Under the pieces are notes generated by a model that saw nothing but the letters and a program-made list of their open reading frames with translations, did not search any database and was not told the origin of the DNA. A program made the translations under genes and the position numbers. 64,000 bases of DNA from NCBI RefSeq assembly GCF_021611515.1, contig NZ_CP090961.1, forward strand, positions 45,211 through 109,210, given 5' to 3'. Shown here one piece after another: positions 18,104 to 26,876 of the stretch; positions within the stretch are counted from its first letter, which is position 1; every line of letters begins with the position of its first letter. The stretch is from Mariluticola halotolerans (GTDB lineage Bacteria; Pseudomonadota; Alphaproteobacteria; Rhizobiales; Devosiaceae).

Positions 18104-19444
18104 ATGACAACGCATTACGACTGGATTGTTCTGGGTGGCGGCTTTAGGTCGATGATTGGCGCTTATGCGCTCGCCCAGAAAGGCCATTCTGTCTGTCTTA
18201 TTGAGTCAGCAAAACAGGTGGGGGGGTTCATGTCACCCATACCTTGGGAGGGGTTTTGGGTCGATAAAGGGCCTCAGTTCCTCGATAATTTCGACGCGTC
18301 AGATCGGGCCTTTATCGAAGAAATGGTCGGTGAAGGTGTGCTGGAGGACATCGGTTTCTCCTATTGTGGCTATATAAACAATACCAGAACTGAGGAATTT
18401 GCCATCCCGGACTGGCGGACCTATGGAGAACAATTCGTCAAGGATGTGTTCTTTGACTTGATTGAGCGGAACCGAGAAGAGGTTGGTGTCGCTGAAGACT
18501 TCTCACAATTATTAGCGAAGGACGGCGGCACATATATCAGCCCGATTCAAAATGAAATGTGCCGCAAGCTGCTGCTCCATGACGCTTCTGAACTCGCACC
18601 GGAAGTGGCATCTGTTGTCCCTTTTCTTGGCCGGAAACTGTTGTTTGAGGATGCCATATCGAAAGAGCTGAAAAAGTCGGATTTTCTCGACAGGATTCTT
18701 GCCGCCCAGAAGGTAACGGCGGGGCAATCGGTTTATAATCTGTACCCTAAAGGCAAAAACCTCGATGCCGTAAGAATTGCCATGGTGGAGGCGCTGACCC
18801 GGATAGGTGTTGCGCTGATGGTTGAAACGTCGATTGAAAAAATTGACAAAAATGCCAAGGCGGCACACCTGTCAAACGGAGGGGCGCTGAACTTTGAATC
18901 GATATTATTCGGATGCCACGTTGCCGAGGCTGAAAAGCTGATCTTCGAGGAATCATCAATCAGCGAGAATCTCATAAATCTTCCGGAGATTTTCCATATG
19001 TTTCTCGTGCCTGCGAAAGACATGCATGAATCATATTACCTCTATAATTACGATCTGGAGCACGTCACGACCCGCATCACTAATTTCTGTAACTATAGCG
19101 GCTGCCTTGATGATGAGGGCTATGGCGTGATTTGTGCGGAGCAGCCTGTTAAACGCGATTCGGAACAATGGCAGACCCCGGATATTGACCAGGCCAGAGT
19201 GTTTGAGGAAATGCGCCAGGCTGGAATGGTCGGAGATCATTACAAAAAGGCGAAATCGTTTCTCGTTCCGTCAACATACCGACTTCCGCGGCCTGGTTAT
19301 GGCGATATTGTTGCTGAGTTTATGGAAAGAGTTGGTACAGAGTTTGGACCCGATTACGTTGTGCCCGACTCCTTCAATCTGACCCGAAAAGGCAGCTTCG
19401 ACAGCCTACGAAAAGCCGGAATTATAACCAATGTTGCGGCATAG
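18104..19444 (+). CDS. FAD/NAD(P)-dependent oxidoreductase of the amine oxidase-like class
   Basis: This 446-residue protein starts with a Rossmann dinucleotide fold (WIVLGGGFRSMIGAYALAQK, followed by CLIE at the end of the second strand). The segment VGGFMSPIPWEGFWVDKGPQ resembles protoporphyrinogen oxidase, UDP-galactopyranose mutase and amine oxidases. No membrane segment is visible. It follows wbqC after 27 bases in the same operon. The substrate is unknown; a sugar or lipid-linked sugar of this pathway is plausible. I do not recognise it as a named enzyme. Confidence 0.65.
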   Translation: MTTHYDWIVLGGGFRSMIGAYALAQKGHSVCLIESAKQVGGFMSPIPWEGFWVDKGPQFLDNFDASDRAFIEEMVGEGVLEDIGFSYCGYINNTRTEEFAIPDWRTYGEQFVKDVFFDLIERNREEVGVAEDFSQLLAKDGGTYISPIQNEMCRKLLLHDASELAPEVASVVPFLGRKLLFEDAISKELKKSDFLDRILAAQKVTAGQSVYNLYPKGKNLDAVRIAMVEALTRIGVALMVETSIEKIDKNAKAAHLSNGGALNFESILFGCHVAEAEKLIFEESSISENLINLPEIFHMFLVPAKDMHESYYLYNYDLEHVTTRITNFCNYSGCLDDEGYGVICAEQPVKRDSEQWQTPDIDQARVFEEMRQAGMVGDHYKKAKSFLVPSTYRLPRPGYGDIVAEFMERVGTEFGPDYVVPDSFNLTRKGSFDSLRKAGIITNVAA

Positions 19445-19447
19445 GTC

Positions 19448-19517
19448 CTCACGGGTGGATGATCAGAACCAAACTGGCACGCGTTTCTTTGAATAAGTTT
19501 TGTAGGTCACCCGTGAG
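19448..19517. repeat. 10-bp perfect inverted repeat with 50-base spacer
   Basis: The arms at 19448-19457 and 19508-19517 are exact reverse complements (CTCACGGGTG and CACCCGTGAG). They fill the gap after the FAD oxidoreductase stop and before the methyltransferase. No T-run follows, so it is a poor rho-independent terminator. It could be an operon-internal RNA structure or the trace of an old insertion. Confidence 0.5.
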
Positions 19518-19571
19518 AGCGGGTTTAAAATTTAGAGGTTGATTGGCACCTCAGATGCACTCGGAGGCAGA

Positions 19572-20243
19572 ATGAATTTTTCCAAAGAATGGGAAGAGCG
19601 GTACCAAGCCAATACGCAAATGAGCATTTGGCCCTGGACCGATCTGGTCACATATATTCACCGGTACGCGCATCCGCGAAATGAAGGCAATGAAGTGCTG
19701 GAACTGGGCTGCGGCGCGGGCGCGAACATACCGCTTTTTCTCGATATGGGCTTTAACTACCACTCTGTTGAGGGCAGCGGCACGATCGTGAAAATGCTGC
19801 ATGAAAAATTTCCGCAGTTGCAGGAAACCATAATTGAAGGTGATTTCACGAAAAGCCTGCCGTTTGCGCAAGAGTTTGATGTCATTGTCGACCGCGCCTC
19901 GTTGATACACAATACGACGTCTTCAATTTCTCATGGCTTGCGGCTGGCTGCCGATAAGCTGCGCACGGGGGGCAAATTCATAGGAATCGACTGGTTCTCT
20001 TCAGAGCACGCTGACTCCGGGCGAGGCGATCAGGTCGATAGCCATACAAGAACAAACCTCCCGGCTGACAGTCATTTGTGCGGGCTGGGAAATATTCATT
20101 TCTTTGATCGGCCACACCTTGAGGGTTTGCTTGGCGATGCCGGATTTGAGATTGTTCGGCTCGAACACAAAACCCTGGAGACGTTTGTCCCGGGTCCGGG
20201 TAACAAGATTGCCTGGTGGCATTTTGTTGCGGTAAAATCGTAG
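19572..20243 (+). CDS. SAM-dependent methyltransferase
   Basis: This 223-residue class I methyltransferase has motif I VLELGCGAGANIPLFLDMG at about residues 38-56, the acidic end of the second strand (SVEGSG), and a later DVIVDRASLIH. The extended frame reaches 19539, but ATG at 19572 with GGAGG just upstream is the clear start. It sits in the glycan locus between the FAD oxidoreductase and the capsule-type transferase. It is probably a sugar O- or N-methyltransferase; the target cannot be read from sequence. Confidence 0.8.
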   Translation: MNFSKEWEERYQANTQMSIWPWTDLVTYIHRYAHPRNEGNEVLELGCGAGANIPLFLDMGFNYHSVEGSGTIVKMLHEKFPQLQETIIEGDFTKSLPFAQEFDVIVDRASLIHNTTSSISHGLRLAADKLRTGGKFIGIDWFSSEHADSGRGDQVDSHTRTNLPADSHLCGLGNIHFFDRPHLEGLLGDAGFEIVRLEHKTLETFVPGPGNKIAWWHFVAVKS

Positions 20244-20339
20244 AACCCGTTTAGACATCGGCTTCGTATTGATGCATCGTGTTCGTCCGGTTTGACCGGC
20301 GTCCTGCACACCAAGACTCGAAATAAAAAGGCTGGAATA

Positions 20340-21770
20340 TTGCGTATATTGTTCATATGCGATTGGGATTTCACGTTGATGTGGGATCGGATTGCGCGGA
20401 GCCTAAAGGCGGACAAGATAATATCGGACGCGCATGCGCTCGTGGTCGGCCGCAATTTTTGGCAGGAACTGGACAGTCACGAAGAGCAGGTGTTCTCTCA
20501 GCGGTGGTTGTTGCAGGATGCGCTTGAAAATCTGCCGGAGGATGCGCCGGTGAACTGGGAGCGGCTCGCTGAACTGGAGGAGACCTATAGGCTTCCCAGT
20601 CTTAACAGGTTCGTCTGGGCTGACCGAAACTGGATCAAGTCAGATTACGCCGCTAGCTGCCGCCGATTGATTGCGGCCTTCGATTTCTATGAAGGCTTGT
20701 ATGCAACCTCGAAACCGGATTTTATTTTGACGTCTGCCTATGCTTCAATGCCGCATTTGGTGGGCCATTATGTTGCGCGCCGGATGGGAATCCCGATCAT
20801 GCGGCTGGTCAATACGCGGATTGATGACCTGCATGTCCCAGGATATTCTGCTCTTGATGATATCGATTGGCTTGAAGATGCCATGACAAATCAGGGTGAG
20901 CCGGCGCCTGAACTGATCGCTAAAATAGATGATTATCTCACCCGATTCCGTACAGCGCCGGAGCGCCCAAGCTATGAAGTCACGCTTAGCAAGATTGCTG
21001 ACTTTGACTGGGGGCAAGCCAGGCGAATATTTCGCTATAGCTACAGATACTGGATTTCGAAGGTCTACGCAAAAGACCACACCAAATTAAACCCATTCGT
21101 AAAAGCATGGCGAGAACTCAAACCTAAAATAAACCGCCAGTATATGAAAAGATGGCGCGGCTGGGCGACGTTTTCTCCGGATGTGAAGTACGTATATTTC
21201 CCTCTGCATTTGCAACCGGAGGGGAGCACCATGACGCTCGCTCCGTTCTATTTGAACCAGATTTCCGTCGTTGAAAATATATCGAAATCGCTTCCGGCGA
21301 ACATGAAGCTCGTCGTGAAGGAGCATCCGCAGATGTTGGGCCGGCGCCCGAAGTCCTATTACGAAAGCATCAAGCAAATATTCAATGTCGAGTTGATCGA
21401 ACCGTTCACCAATAATTTTTCGGTGATCAAAAATGCCGACCTGGTGTTTACAATCACCGGCACTGCGGGCTGGGAAGCTTTGGTGCTCAAGAAACCCGTG
21501 ATCACGCTGGGCGCGACCATTTATAATCAATGCCCTCTGACGATTCAGGCTGGCGACGTTGCCCCCACTGGCTGGGCCGATATCATCCGTCATGCTCTTA
21601 ATGACTATCAACACGATGAGACAGAATTGCGCCGCTATATCGGCGCAATCATGACTCGTGCCGTAAATTGCCGGTTCATCGAGCCTATGCTGGATCCCGA
21701 CTCGATATTGTCAGATAAAAATGTCAACACCATTCGCGACGCTATCGTTGCAGAGCTCGAAAGAGTTTAG
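20340..21770 (+). CDS. Capsule-type glycosyltransferase (KpsS/KpsC-like, Capsule_synth relatives)
   Basis: This protein of about 476 residues resembles the capsule synthesis/export glycosyltransferases that act with CMP-activated 2-keto sugars. The diagnostic stretch is VYFPLHLQPEGSTMTLAPFY, followed by VVKEHPQMLGRRP, NADLVFTITGTAGWEAL and KKPVITLGATIYN. I prefer TTG at 20340 (giving MRILFICDW) because AAGG lies eight bases upstream; an in-frame TTG at 20292 would add 16 residues. Since KpsC/S use CMP-Kdo, this is a candidate transferase for CMP-pseudaminic acid, which is inference from family and neighbours. Confidence 0.75.
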   Translation: MRILFICDWDFTLMWDRIARSLKADKIISDAHALVVGRNFWQELDSHEEQVFSQRWLLQDALENLPEDAPVNWERLAELEETYRLPSLNRFVWADRNWIKSDYAASCRRLIAAFDFYEGLYATSKPDFILTSAYASMPHLVGHYVARRMGIPIMRLVNTRIDDLHVPGYSALDDIDWLEDAMTNQGEPAPELIAKIDDYLTRFRTAPERPSYEVTLSKIADFDWGQARRIFRYSYRYWISKVYAKDHTKLNPFVKAWRELKPKINRQYMKRWRGWATFSPDVKYVYFPLHLQPEGSTMTLAPFYLNQISVVENISKSLPANMKLVVKEHPQMLGRRPKSYYESIKQIFNVELIEPFTNNFSVIKNADLVFTITGTAGWEALVLKKPVITLGATIYNQCPLTIQAGDVAPTGWADIIRHALNDYQHDETELRRYIGAIMTRAVNCRFIEPMLDPDSILSDKNVNTIRDAIVAELERV

Positions 21771-21835
21771 GCGTCATGGACGCCTCGCACTAGGTTCGGA
21801 CGCTGTTCAACGCACACTGCAAGTTTGGTTTAGAT

Positions 21836-22948
21836 ATGAAAATTCTCGTGATCACCCAATTCTTTCCGCCGGAACTTGGGGGAATGCAGGTTTCAAACGG
21901 GCTGGTCGTGGAGGGGTTGCGGGAAGCCGGCGTTGAGGTCGAGGTCAATGTCCTGGGGCGACCTGCGGGCATAACCGGGGACAGGGGTGCCGAGCAACGC
22001 GATCATCCATTCTCGCCGACCGATCTGATTGGCCATTTCAGAACCGTGCGGCTGATGATCGCGCGCGCTAAAGCGTATAAGCCCGATTATATTCTTTTGT
22101 TGGACGAAGGGCCCGTTCGCGCCATCGGCATGTATCCGTTTCCTGTCAGCCGGAAGATCCCGATTATCGGGGTGAACAGCGGATCGATCCTCACGCGTGC
22201 AAATACCCACTTGAAAGGCAAGCTTCACGCCTGGTTGATTGCGCGCGGTTATCGTTCTCTTTCGCTTCTGTTTGTGTCAAATACCACCAAGCGCAAGCTG
22301 GCCTCGAAACGCCCGGACATTGTTGATAAAATCCGGGCGCTCGGCCGCCCCATTCCAGCCAGTTTTTTTGCTGCACCCGCCGACACTTCACGGACGTTGC
22401 CAGAAGTTCCCGTACTTTTTTCTGCCGGACGAGCCTCTCCCGAAAAAGGCGTGGGACTGGTCCTTGAAGCTCTGGCAATGCTGGCAAAAAAACATCGGCG
22501 TGAGGTCGCAGAATTCTGGTACGCGGGGGAAGGTGCCGCATTGGTGGAATGGAAAGCGCTGGCGGCGAAGCTGGAGCTTACAAAAGTACGTTTTCTCGGC
22601 CATGTTGATTTTGACGAACTGGCGGCGCTCTATCGCCAGTCTCACTGTTTTATATTGCCCTCGGCGGGCGAAATGGAAACCTTTGGTCGCGTTTGGGTTG
22701 AGGCAATGGCGGCGTCCTTGCCGATTATCACCACTGACCTCGATAATCTCGCTGACCTGGCTGATGATGGCGGGAATGGTTTTGTCGTGCGCCCGACCGT
22801 TGCAAGCGTTGCGGAGGGAATTGAGCGTTTTCTGAATGTAACGCCAGAGGACTATGCCCGTCTTTCGCAGGCAGCATATGACACCGCCGCAGTTTACAAG
22901 AGCAAGAATATCATCAGCGCGCTTGTTGCTGAGCTGAAAAAAATCTGA
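21836..22948 (+). CDS. Glycosyltransferase family 4
   Basis: This 370-residue cytoplasmic GT-B glycosyltransferase has the N-terminal acceptor side ITQFFPPELGGMQVSNGLV and the donor-side blocks FSAGRASPEKGVGLVLEAL and ETFGRVWVEAMAASLPIITT, with the EX7E pattern of retaining GT4 enzymes. It lies 65 bases downstream of the capsule-type transferase. Its donor and acceptor sugars are unknown. It is one of four GT4 enzymes in this rightward locus, which gives a rough lower bound on the number of sugar additions. Confidence 0.85.
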   Translation: MKILVITQFFPPELGGMQVSNGLVVEGLREAGVEVEVNVLGRPAGITGDRGAEQRDHPFSPTDLIGHFRTVRLMIARAKAYKPDYILLLDEGPVRAIGMYPFPVSRKIPIIGVNSGSILTRANTHLKGKLHAWLIARGYRSLSLLFVSNTTKRKLASKRPDIVDKIRALGRPIPASFFAAPADTSRTLPEVPVLFSAGRASPEKGVGLVLEALAMLAKKHRREVAEFWYAGEGAALVEWKALAAKLELTKVRFLGHVDFDELAALYRQSHCFILPSAGEMETFGRVWVEAMAASLPIITTDLDNLADLADDGGNGFVVRPTVASVAEGIERFLNVTPEDYARLSQAAYDTAAVYKSKNIISALVAELKKI

Positions 22949-22991
22949 GTTTCAATCCTGGTGCGCCAGCGGACCGTATGAGAGCTTCATT

Positions 22992-24260
22992 ATGAACCGT
23001 CAATTTTCAGCATGGCTATGGCGTCTCAATAATCCGGGAGTGATGGCGGCTTATCGCGAGATAAAGGCAAACGAACACCAGTTTGAAGAGTTGGCCGCGC
23101 ATCATTTCAATCGCATTCTGAGGCACGCCAAGGATACGGTGCCATTCTACCGTGACATAGAGGTCGTCGGCATAAAGGACATTGCCCGGCTGCCGATCAT
23201 GACGAAAGAAATCATTCGGTCGGCGAACGGCGCGCTGAAATCGCGCAATGCCCAGTCCTACACTTATTGGGAAAACAGTTCAGGTGGCTCGACGGGGGAG
23301 CCAGTTCGCCTCTTGCAGGATGCAGAGTACCAACGCTGGGTTGGGGCGAGCATGCATTATTATTTTCGTGACATGCTCGGCTGCGATTGGTCGAAATCCC
23401 GCAAAATGGACATTTGGGGTTCGGTAGAGGATTTTGAGAAAAATACCCGCTCTTTGAAATCCCGTTTGAAGAACAAGCTGGGCAATATGGCTTTCGTAAA
23501 TGCCTTTCGATTCGGTGAGGCTGAAATGGCCGATACTGTTCGGAAGATGAATGCATTCAAGCCGGAAATCCTGAAAGGGTATGCAAACTCAATATTCGAT
23601 CTGGCCTGCTTTGTTGAGAAAGAAGGGCTGAGCGTCCACCAGCCCAAATTGGTCAATACGCGCACGGCTATGGTTTACCCGGAGCAACGCGCAATTATCG
23701 AGCGCGCTTTTGGTGCACCTGTTTATGATTTTTACGGGTCACGCGAAAATAGCGCTATCGCCGGTGAGGTGCCTGGTGTCGACGGTCGCGTTATCATGGC
23801 GTTCAACAATATTGTTGAGGTGGTTGATGGCGAGATATTAGTCACGAACCTACACAATCATATAATGCCGCTTATTCGATATAAAATAATGGATCAGGCG
23901 GACAATATTACTTACTCTGATAACAATCTGCCTGTATTGCATAATTTAAGTGGCAGGGTATTTGATTATTTTATCACGAGTCCTGACTCCAGGGTGCATG
24001 CGCAATATGTTATTACACTGTTTTTCTACATAGATGAGATTCTAAGTTTTCAGGTGTTGCAGAAAGATTATGACCTCTACACGGTAAAATATGTGCCGAG
24101 GTCTGGCGCCAGCGTGACGCTGGAGACCATGCGCGCCATAGAGTCGAAAATGAAAAAGGCACTACGCGATGACATCAAGGTTGATTGGCAGATCGTTGAC
24201 GAAATAGAAAAAACGATGTCGGGAAAACATCAATATGTAAAATGTGAAATACCGTCGTAG
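22992..24260 (+). CDS. Adenylate-forming enzyme of the PaaK/CapK family
   Basis: This 422-residue protein is related to phenylacetate-CoA ligase and to CapK of capsule loci. The phosphate-binding loop appears as ENSSGGSTGEPVRLL at about residues 94-108, and FYGSRENSAIAGEVP is the second adenylation motif. The C-terminal region is long enough for the small rotating domain. CapK-like proteins are common in polysaccharide loci, where they are thought to activate a carboxylate such as an acyl or amino acid substituent. The following AsnB-type gene is 37 bases away. The last part of the gene (about 23.8-24.2 kb) is AT-richer than its neighbours. Confidence 0.8.
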   Translation: MNRQFSAWLWRLNNPGVMAAYREIKANEHQFEELAAHHFNRILRHAKDTVPFYRDIEVVGIKDIARLPIMTKEIIRSANGALKSRNAQSYTYWENSSGGSTGEPVRLLQDAEYQRWVGASMHYYFRDMLGCDWSKSRKMDIWGSVEDFEKNTRSLKSRLKNKLGNMAFVNAFRFGEAEMADTVRKMNAFKPEILKGYANSIFDLACFVEKEGLSVHQPKLVNTRTAMVYPEQRAIIERAFGAPVYDFYGSRENSAIAGEVPGVDGRVIMAFNNIVEVVDGEILVTNLHNHIMPLIRYKIMDQADNITYSDNNLPVLHNLSGRVFDYFITSPDSRVHAQYVITLFFYIDEILSFQVLQKDYDLYTVKYVPRSGASVTLETMRAIESKMKKALRDDIKVDWQIVDEIEKTMSGKHQYVKCEIPS

Positions 24261-24297
24261 AAGCAACGCCAACACCCTCCGTCAGGAATAAACTATT

Positions 24298-26043
24298 ATG
24301 TGCGGTATCATTGGAAGTGTCAGCGCGTCGCTCGGCGAAGACGATTTTGCGAGAGCTGTGCGTTCATTAGAGCACAGGGGGCCAGATCACACGGGAATTT
24401 GGTCTGATGGTGATGTGCGGTTCGGGCACACCCGGCTGGCGATAAATGATCTTTCATCGCAGGCCAATCAACCATTCATCGATCCTTTGACGGGGCTTTG
24501 TGTAACCTTTAACGGCGAGATTTATAACTATCTCGATCTGCGGGCAGAACTCGGCAAAGCGGCCCCTTTCAGGACAAAAAGTGAAGCTGAAGTGATTGCC
24601 CGGCTCTATGCCGTCAAGGGTGATAAAATGCTTGAACAGCTGGACGGCATGTTCGCCTTTGTGATCTTCGACAAGCAAAAGCAGGTTTTGTTCGGCGCCC
24701 GGGACAGACTGGGAAAGAAGCCGTTATTTTATCATTTTTCAAAATCTGAGAAGCGGTTTTATTTCGGGTCAGAGCTAACAGCTTTTCGACACTTCGGGAT
24801 TAATATTTCCCTCGATACGCGTATACTTGATAATATTCTTAATTTTAGTTTCTATGATGGCGAGTCCATGCTCCAGGGCGTTAAAAGCCTCGGGGCGGGG
24901 TGCAGTTTTACCTTTCGGTTGGACACGTTTAGTTTTCAGGAAAGTAAATACTTCGATTTAGCGGACCTGATTGATGAACAGGCTTATCGGGCCCGCGCGG
25001 CAAATGGCCTGGATGCCTGTACTGAAGAGCTCGCGGGGCTCATGGATGCGTCGGTCCGCAAGCGGCTTATTTCCGACGTCCCTGTTGGCATTATCGCATC
25101 AGGCGGGGTGGATTCCTCTCTGATCGCGGCACTTGCGAACCGGCACGGGCGGTATGATCTTTTACATATAAATTCGGTTGATAATTCCGAGCTTGACGAC
25201 GCGGAAGCGCTTCGCCGGATGTTGAATGTGGACATGTCCGTCGACCAGATCGACTACAAGGTTTTTTGTGAGCTTTTTGACGAGACGGTCACGCATTGGG
25301 AATATCCGCTGGTTCATACCAATGCGACAGGGATTTTGCTTGTGGCGCGGCTGGCGCGCGCGAAAGGTTTCAAGGTTGTTCTTGGGGGAGAAGGTGCCGA
25401 TGAGCTATTTGGAGGCTATCCCCAGCATCGACAATATTACGCCGCTGACCTGCTGAACAAGGGGATGGGCTGGGTGCCCACGCGCTTGTTGCAGGCGCTT
25501 GTCTATGCAAGAGGAGGCAACAAGGGGGGCGGTATGGAACCCACGGTTCAGCACATCCTCAATCGCGACAGAATGACCACACTTTCTGAGCGCTATGGGT
25601 TTGTCCGCTCCAGCTCACAGCGGTCCATGCAGGCATTTCTGGCGAGTGAACTGAGCCATTACCTGGTACCGCTATTGTCGCGCGCCGACCGCATGTCGAT
25701 GGCCTCCGGCGTGGAGATGCGTTTGCCGTTTCTCGATATCGATGTGATACGGTTTGCGCTTAATATCCCCCTGTCATTCAAGATTTCGCTGACCGAGCAG
25801 AAGCGTGTACTGCGACGGGTTGCGGCGCCGGTTCTCCCTGCAAGATCTCGACATAAAGCCAAGACCGGCTTCACGATCGATTATGCCGAGCGTTATGTCC
25901 GCGAGACGGGTGTTGAGAACTGGCCCCAGCTTGATAAATACATTCCGACAAAAACCGTTGTCGGCCGATTACTGGAACGTGGCCAATACGCAAAGGTATT
26001 GCGTTTCAAGTCACTCGAAAAAATCTGCGAAAGCCTGCTGTGA
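24298..26043 (+). CDS. asnB: Glutamine-hydrolysing asparagine synthase-type amidotransferase (first copy)
   Basis: This 581-residue protein has an N-terminal class II glutaminase domain with the nucleophile Cys2 (MCGIIGSV), RHRGPDH-like and FNGEIYNY motifs, and a C-terminal synthetase domain with the PP-loop SGGVDSSLIAAL and GGEGADELFGGYP. In polysaccharide loci such proteins usually amidate uronic acids rather than make free asparagine, and a UDP-sugar 6-dehydrogenase opens this locus. Its TGA overlaps the GTG start of the deacetylase gene. The true substrate cannot be told from sequence. Confidence 0.88.
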   Translation: MCGIIGSVSASLGEDDFARAVRSLEHRGPDHTGIWSDGDVRFGHTRLAINDLSSQANQPFIDPLTGLCVTFNGEIYNYLDLRAELGKAAPFRTKSEAEVIARLYAVKGDKMLEQLDGMFAFVIFDKQKQVLFGARDRLGKKPLFYHFSKSEKRFYFGSELTAFRHFGINISLDTRILDNILNFSFYDGESMLQGVKSLGAGCSFTFRLDTFSFQESKYFDLADLIDEQAYRARAANGLDACTEELAGLMDASVRKRLISDVPVGIIASGGVDSSLIAALANRHGRYDLLHINSVDNSELDDAEALRRMLNVDMSVDQIDYKVFCELFDETVTHWEYPLVHTNATGILLVARLARAKGFKVVLGGEGADELFGGYPQHRQYYAADLLNKGMGWVPTRLLQALVYARGGNKGGGMEPTVQHILNRDRMTTLSERYGFVRSSSQRSMQAFLASELSHYLVPLLSRADRMSMASGVEMRLPFLDIDVIRFALNIPLSFKISLTEQKRVLRRVAAPVLPARSRHKAKTGFTIDYAERYVRETGVENWPQLDKYIPTKTVVGRLLERGQYAKVLRFKSLEKICESLL

Positions 26044-26876
26044 CCACTCAATTTGTAATTCGCGACGACGATCTGTGCTTTTTTACAGATCCGGAGGAAC
26101 TTCAGTCCGTTTATGGTGATATCTGGCAGAGTTTTCCGGTTACCTTCGCGGCCGTCCCCTGGCAAAAGGGGGCCTTTGCAGGTCATGTTCCTTTAAAATA
26201 CTGGCATACTACTGATGCATTTCCGATTGCGGAGAACACGGATCTGGTGGCCTTTATCCGGGAGCTGATATCGCGCGATCATGTTGATATTGCGTTGCAC
26301 GGTATTCATCATACATACGCGATAAGGCGTAACCGCATGATACCGGAGCTCACGGAATTTCCGGGTAACTTTCGGGATGAGTTGCGCCGGGCCAAAGCCT
26401 ATCTCGACGATGTTTTCGGCACGGATATCGACATATTTGTGCCCCCCAGCAATACGATGAGCCCACGTGTCGCCTCGATCCTGATCAGTGAGGGATGGAG
26501 CCTGCTAAACTGGCCGGGGTTGAGAGCCAATACGCGCCCTTTGTTTTCCTGGAAGCATCAAAGTGCCCGGCTTCGCAGAGGCCTTAGTTTTGCTTTGGAT
26601 AAGCACGACATGACCTCGCCATTGGTCTGGCCTGCTCGTTGGGAGTTGGGCGGTTTCGCGCTGACACCCAATACCCGGCTGGAACAACTCAAAAATGCGC
26701 TGAAGCATTGTGTCGAACGGGGCCACCCGTTCGTTCTGGCGACCCATTACTGGGAGCACGCCTCACTGAGTCCGCAAGCCGGTATTGGCAGCCAGTACGA
26801 CCTGCTTCGCGCGTTTCTGGATTATGCATCCAGTCTTGATGTGACCCCTGTTCTGGCGAAGGATCTGAGGCTTTGA
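26040..26876 (+). CDS. NodB-like polysaccharide deacetylase-fold protein
   Basis: This 278-residue protein resembles carbohydrate esterase/NodB-fold deacetylases. It has an N-terminal acidic pair (IRDDDLCFF), a metal-type HGIHHTY with the HxxxH-like pattern at about residue 83, and a late THYWEH segment. No signal peptide is seen, so the protein is probably cytoplasmic. The GTG start overlaps the asnB stop (GTGA), and its own stop overlaps the TTG of the next glycosyltransferase, so three genes are coupled. It probably deacetylates an N-acetyl sugar of the growing unit. Confidence 0.7.
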   Translation: MTTQFVIRDDDLCFFTDPEELQSVYGDIWQSFPVTFAAVPWQKGAFAGHVPLKYWHTTDAFPIAENTDLVAFIRELISRDHVDIALHGIHHTYAIRRNRMIPELTEFPGNFRDELRRAKAYLDDVFGTDIDIFVPPSNTMSPRVASILISEGWSLLNWPGLRANTRPLFSWKHQSARLRRGLSFALDKHDMTSPLVWPARWELGGFALTPNTRLEQLKNALKHCVERGHPFVLATHYWEHASLSPQAGIGSQYDLLRAFLDYASSLDVTPVLAKDLRL

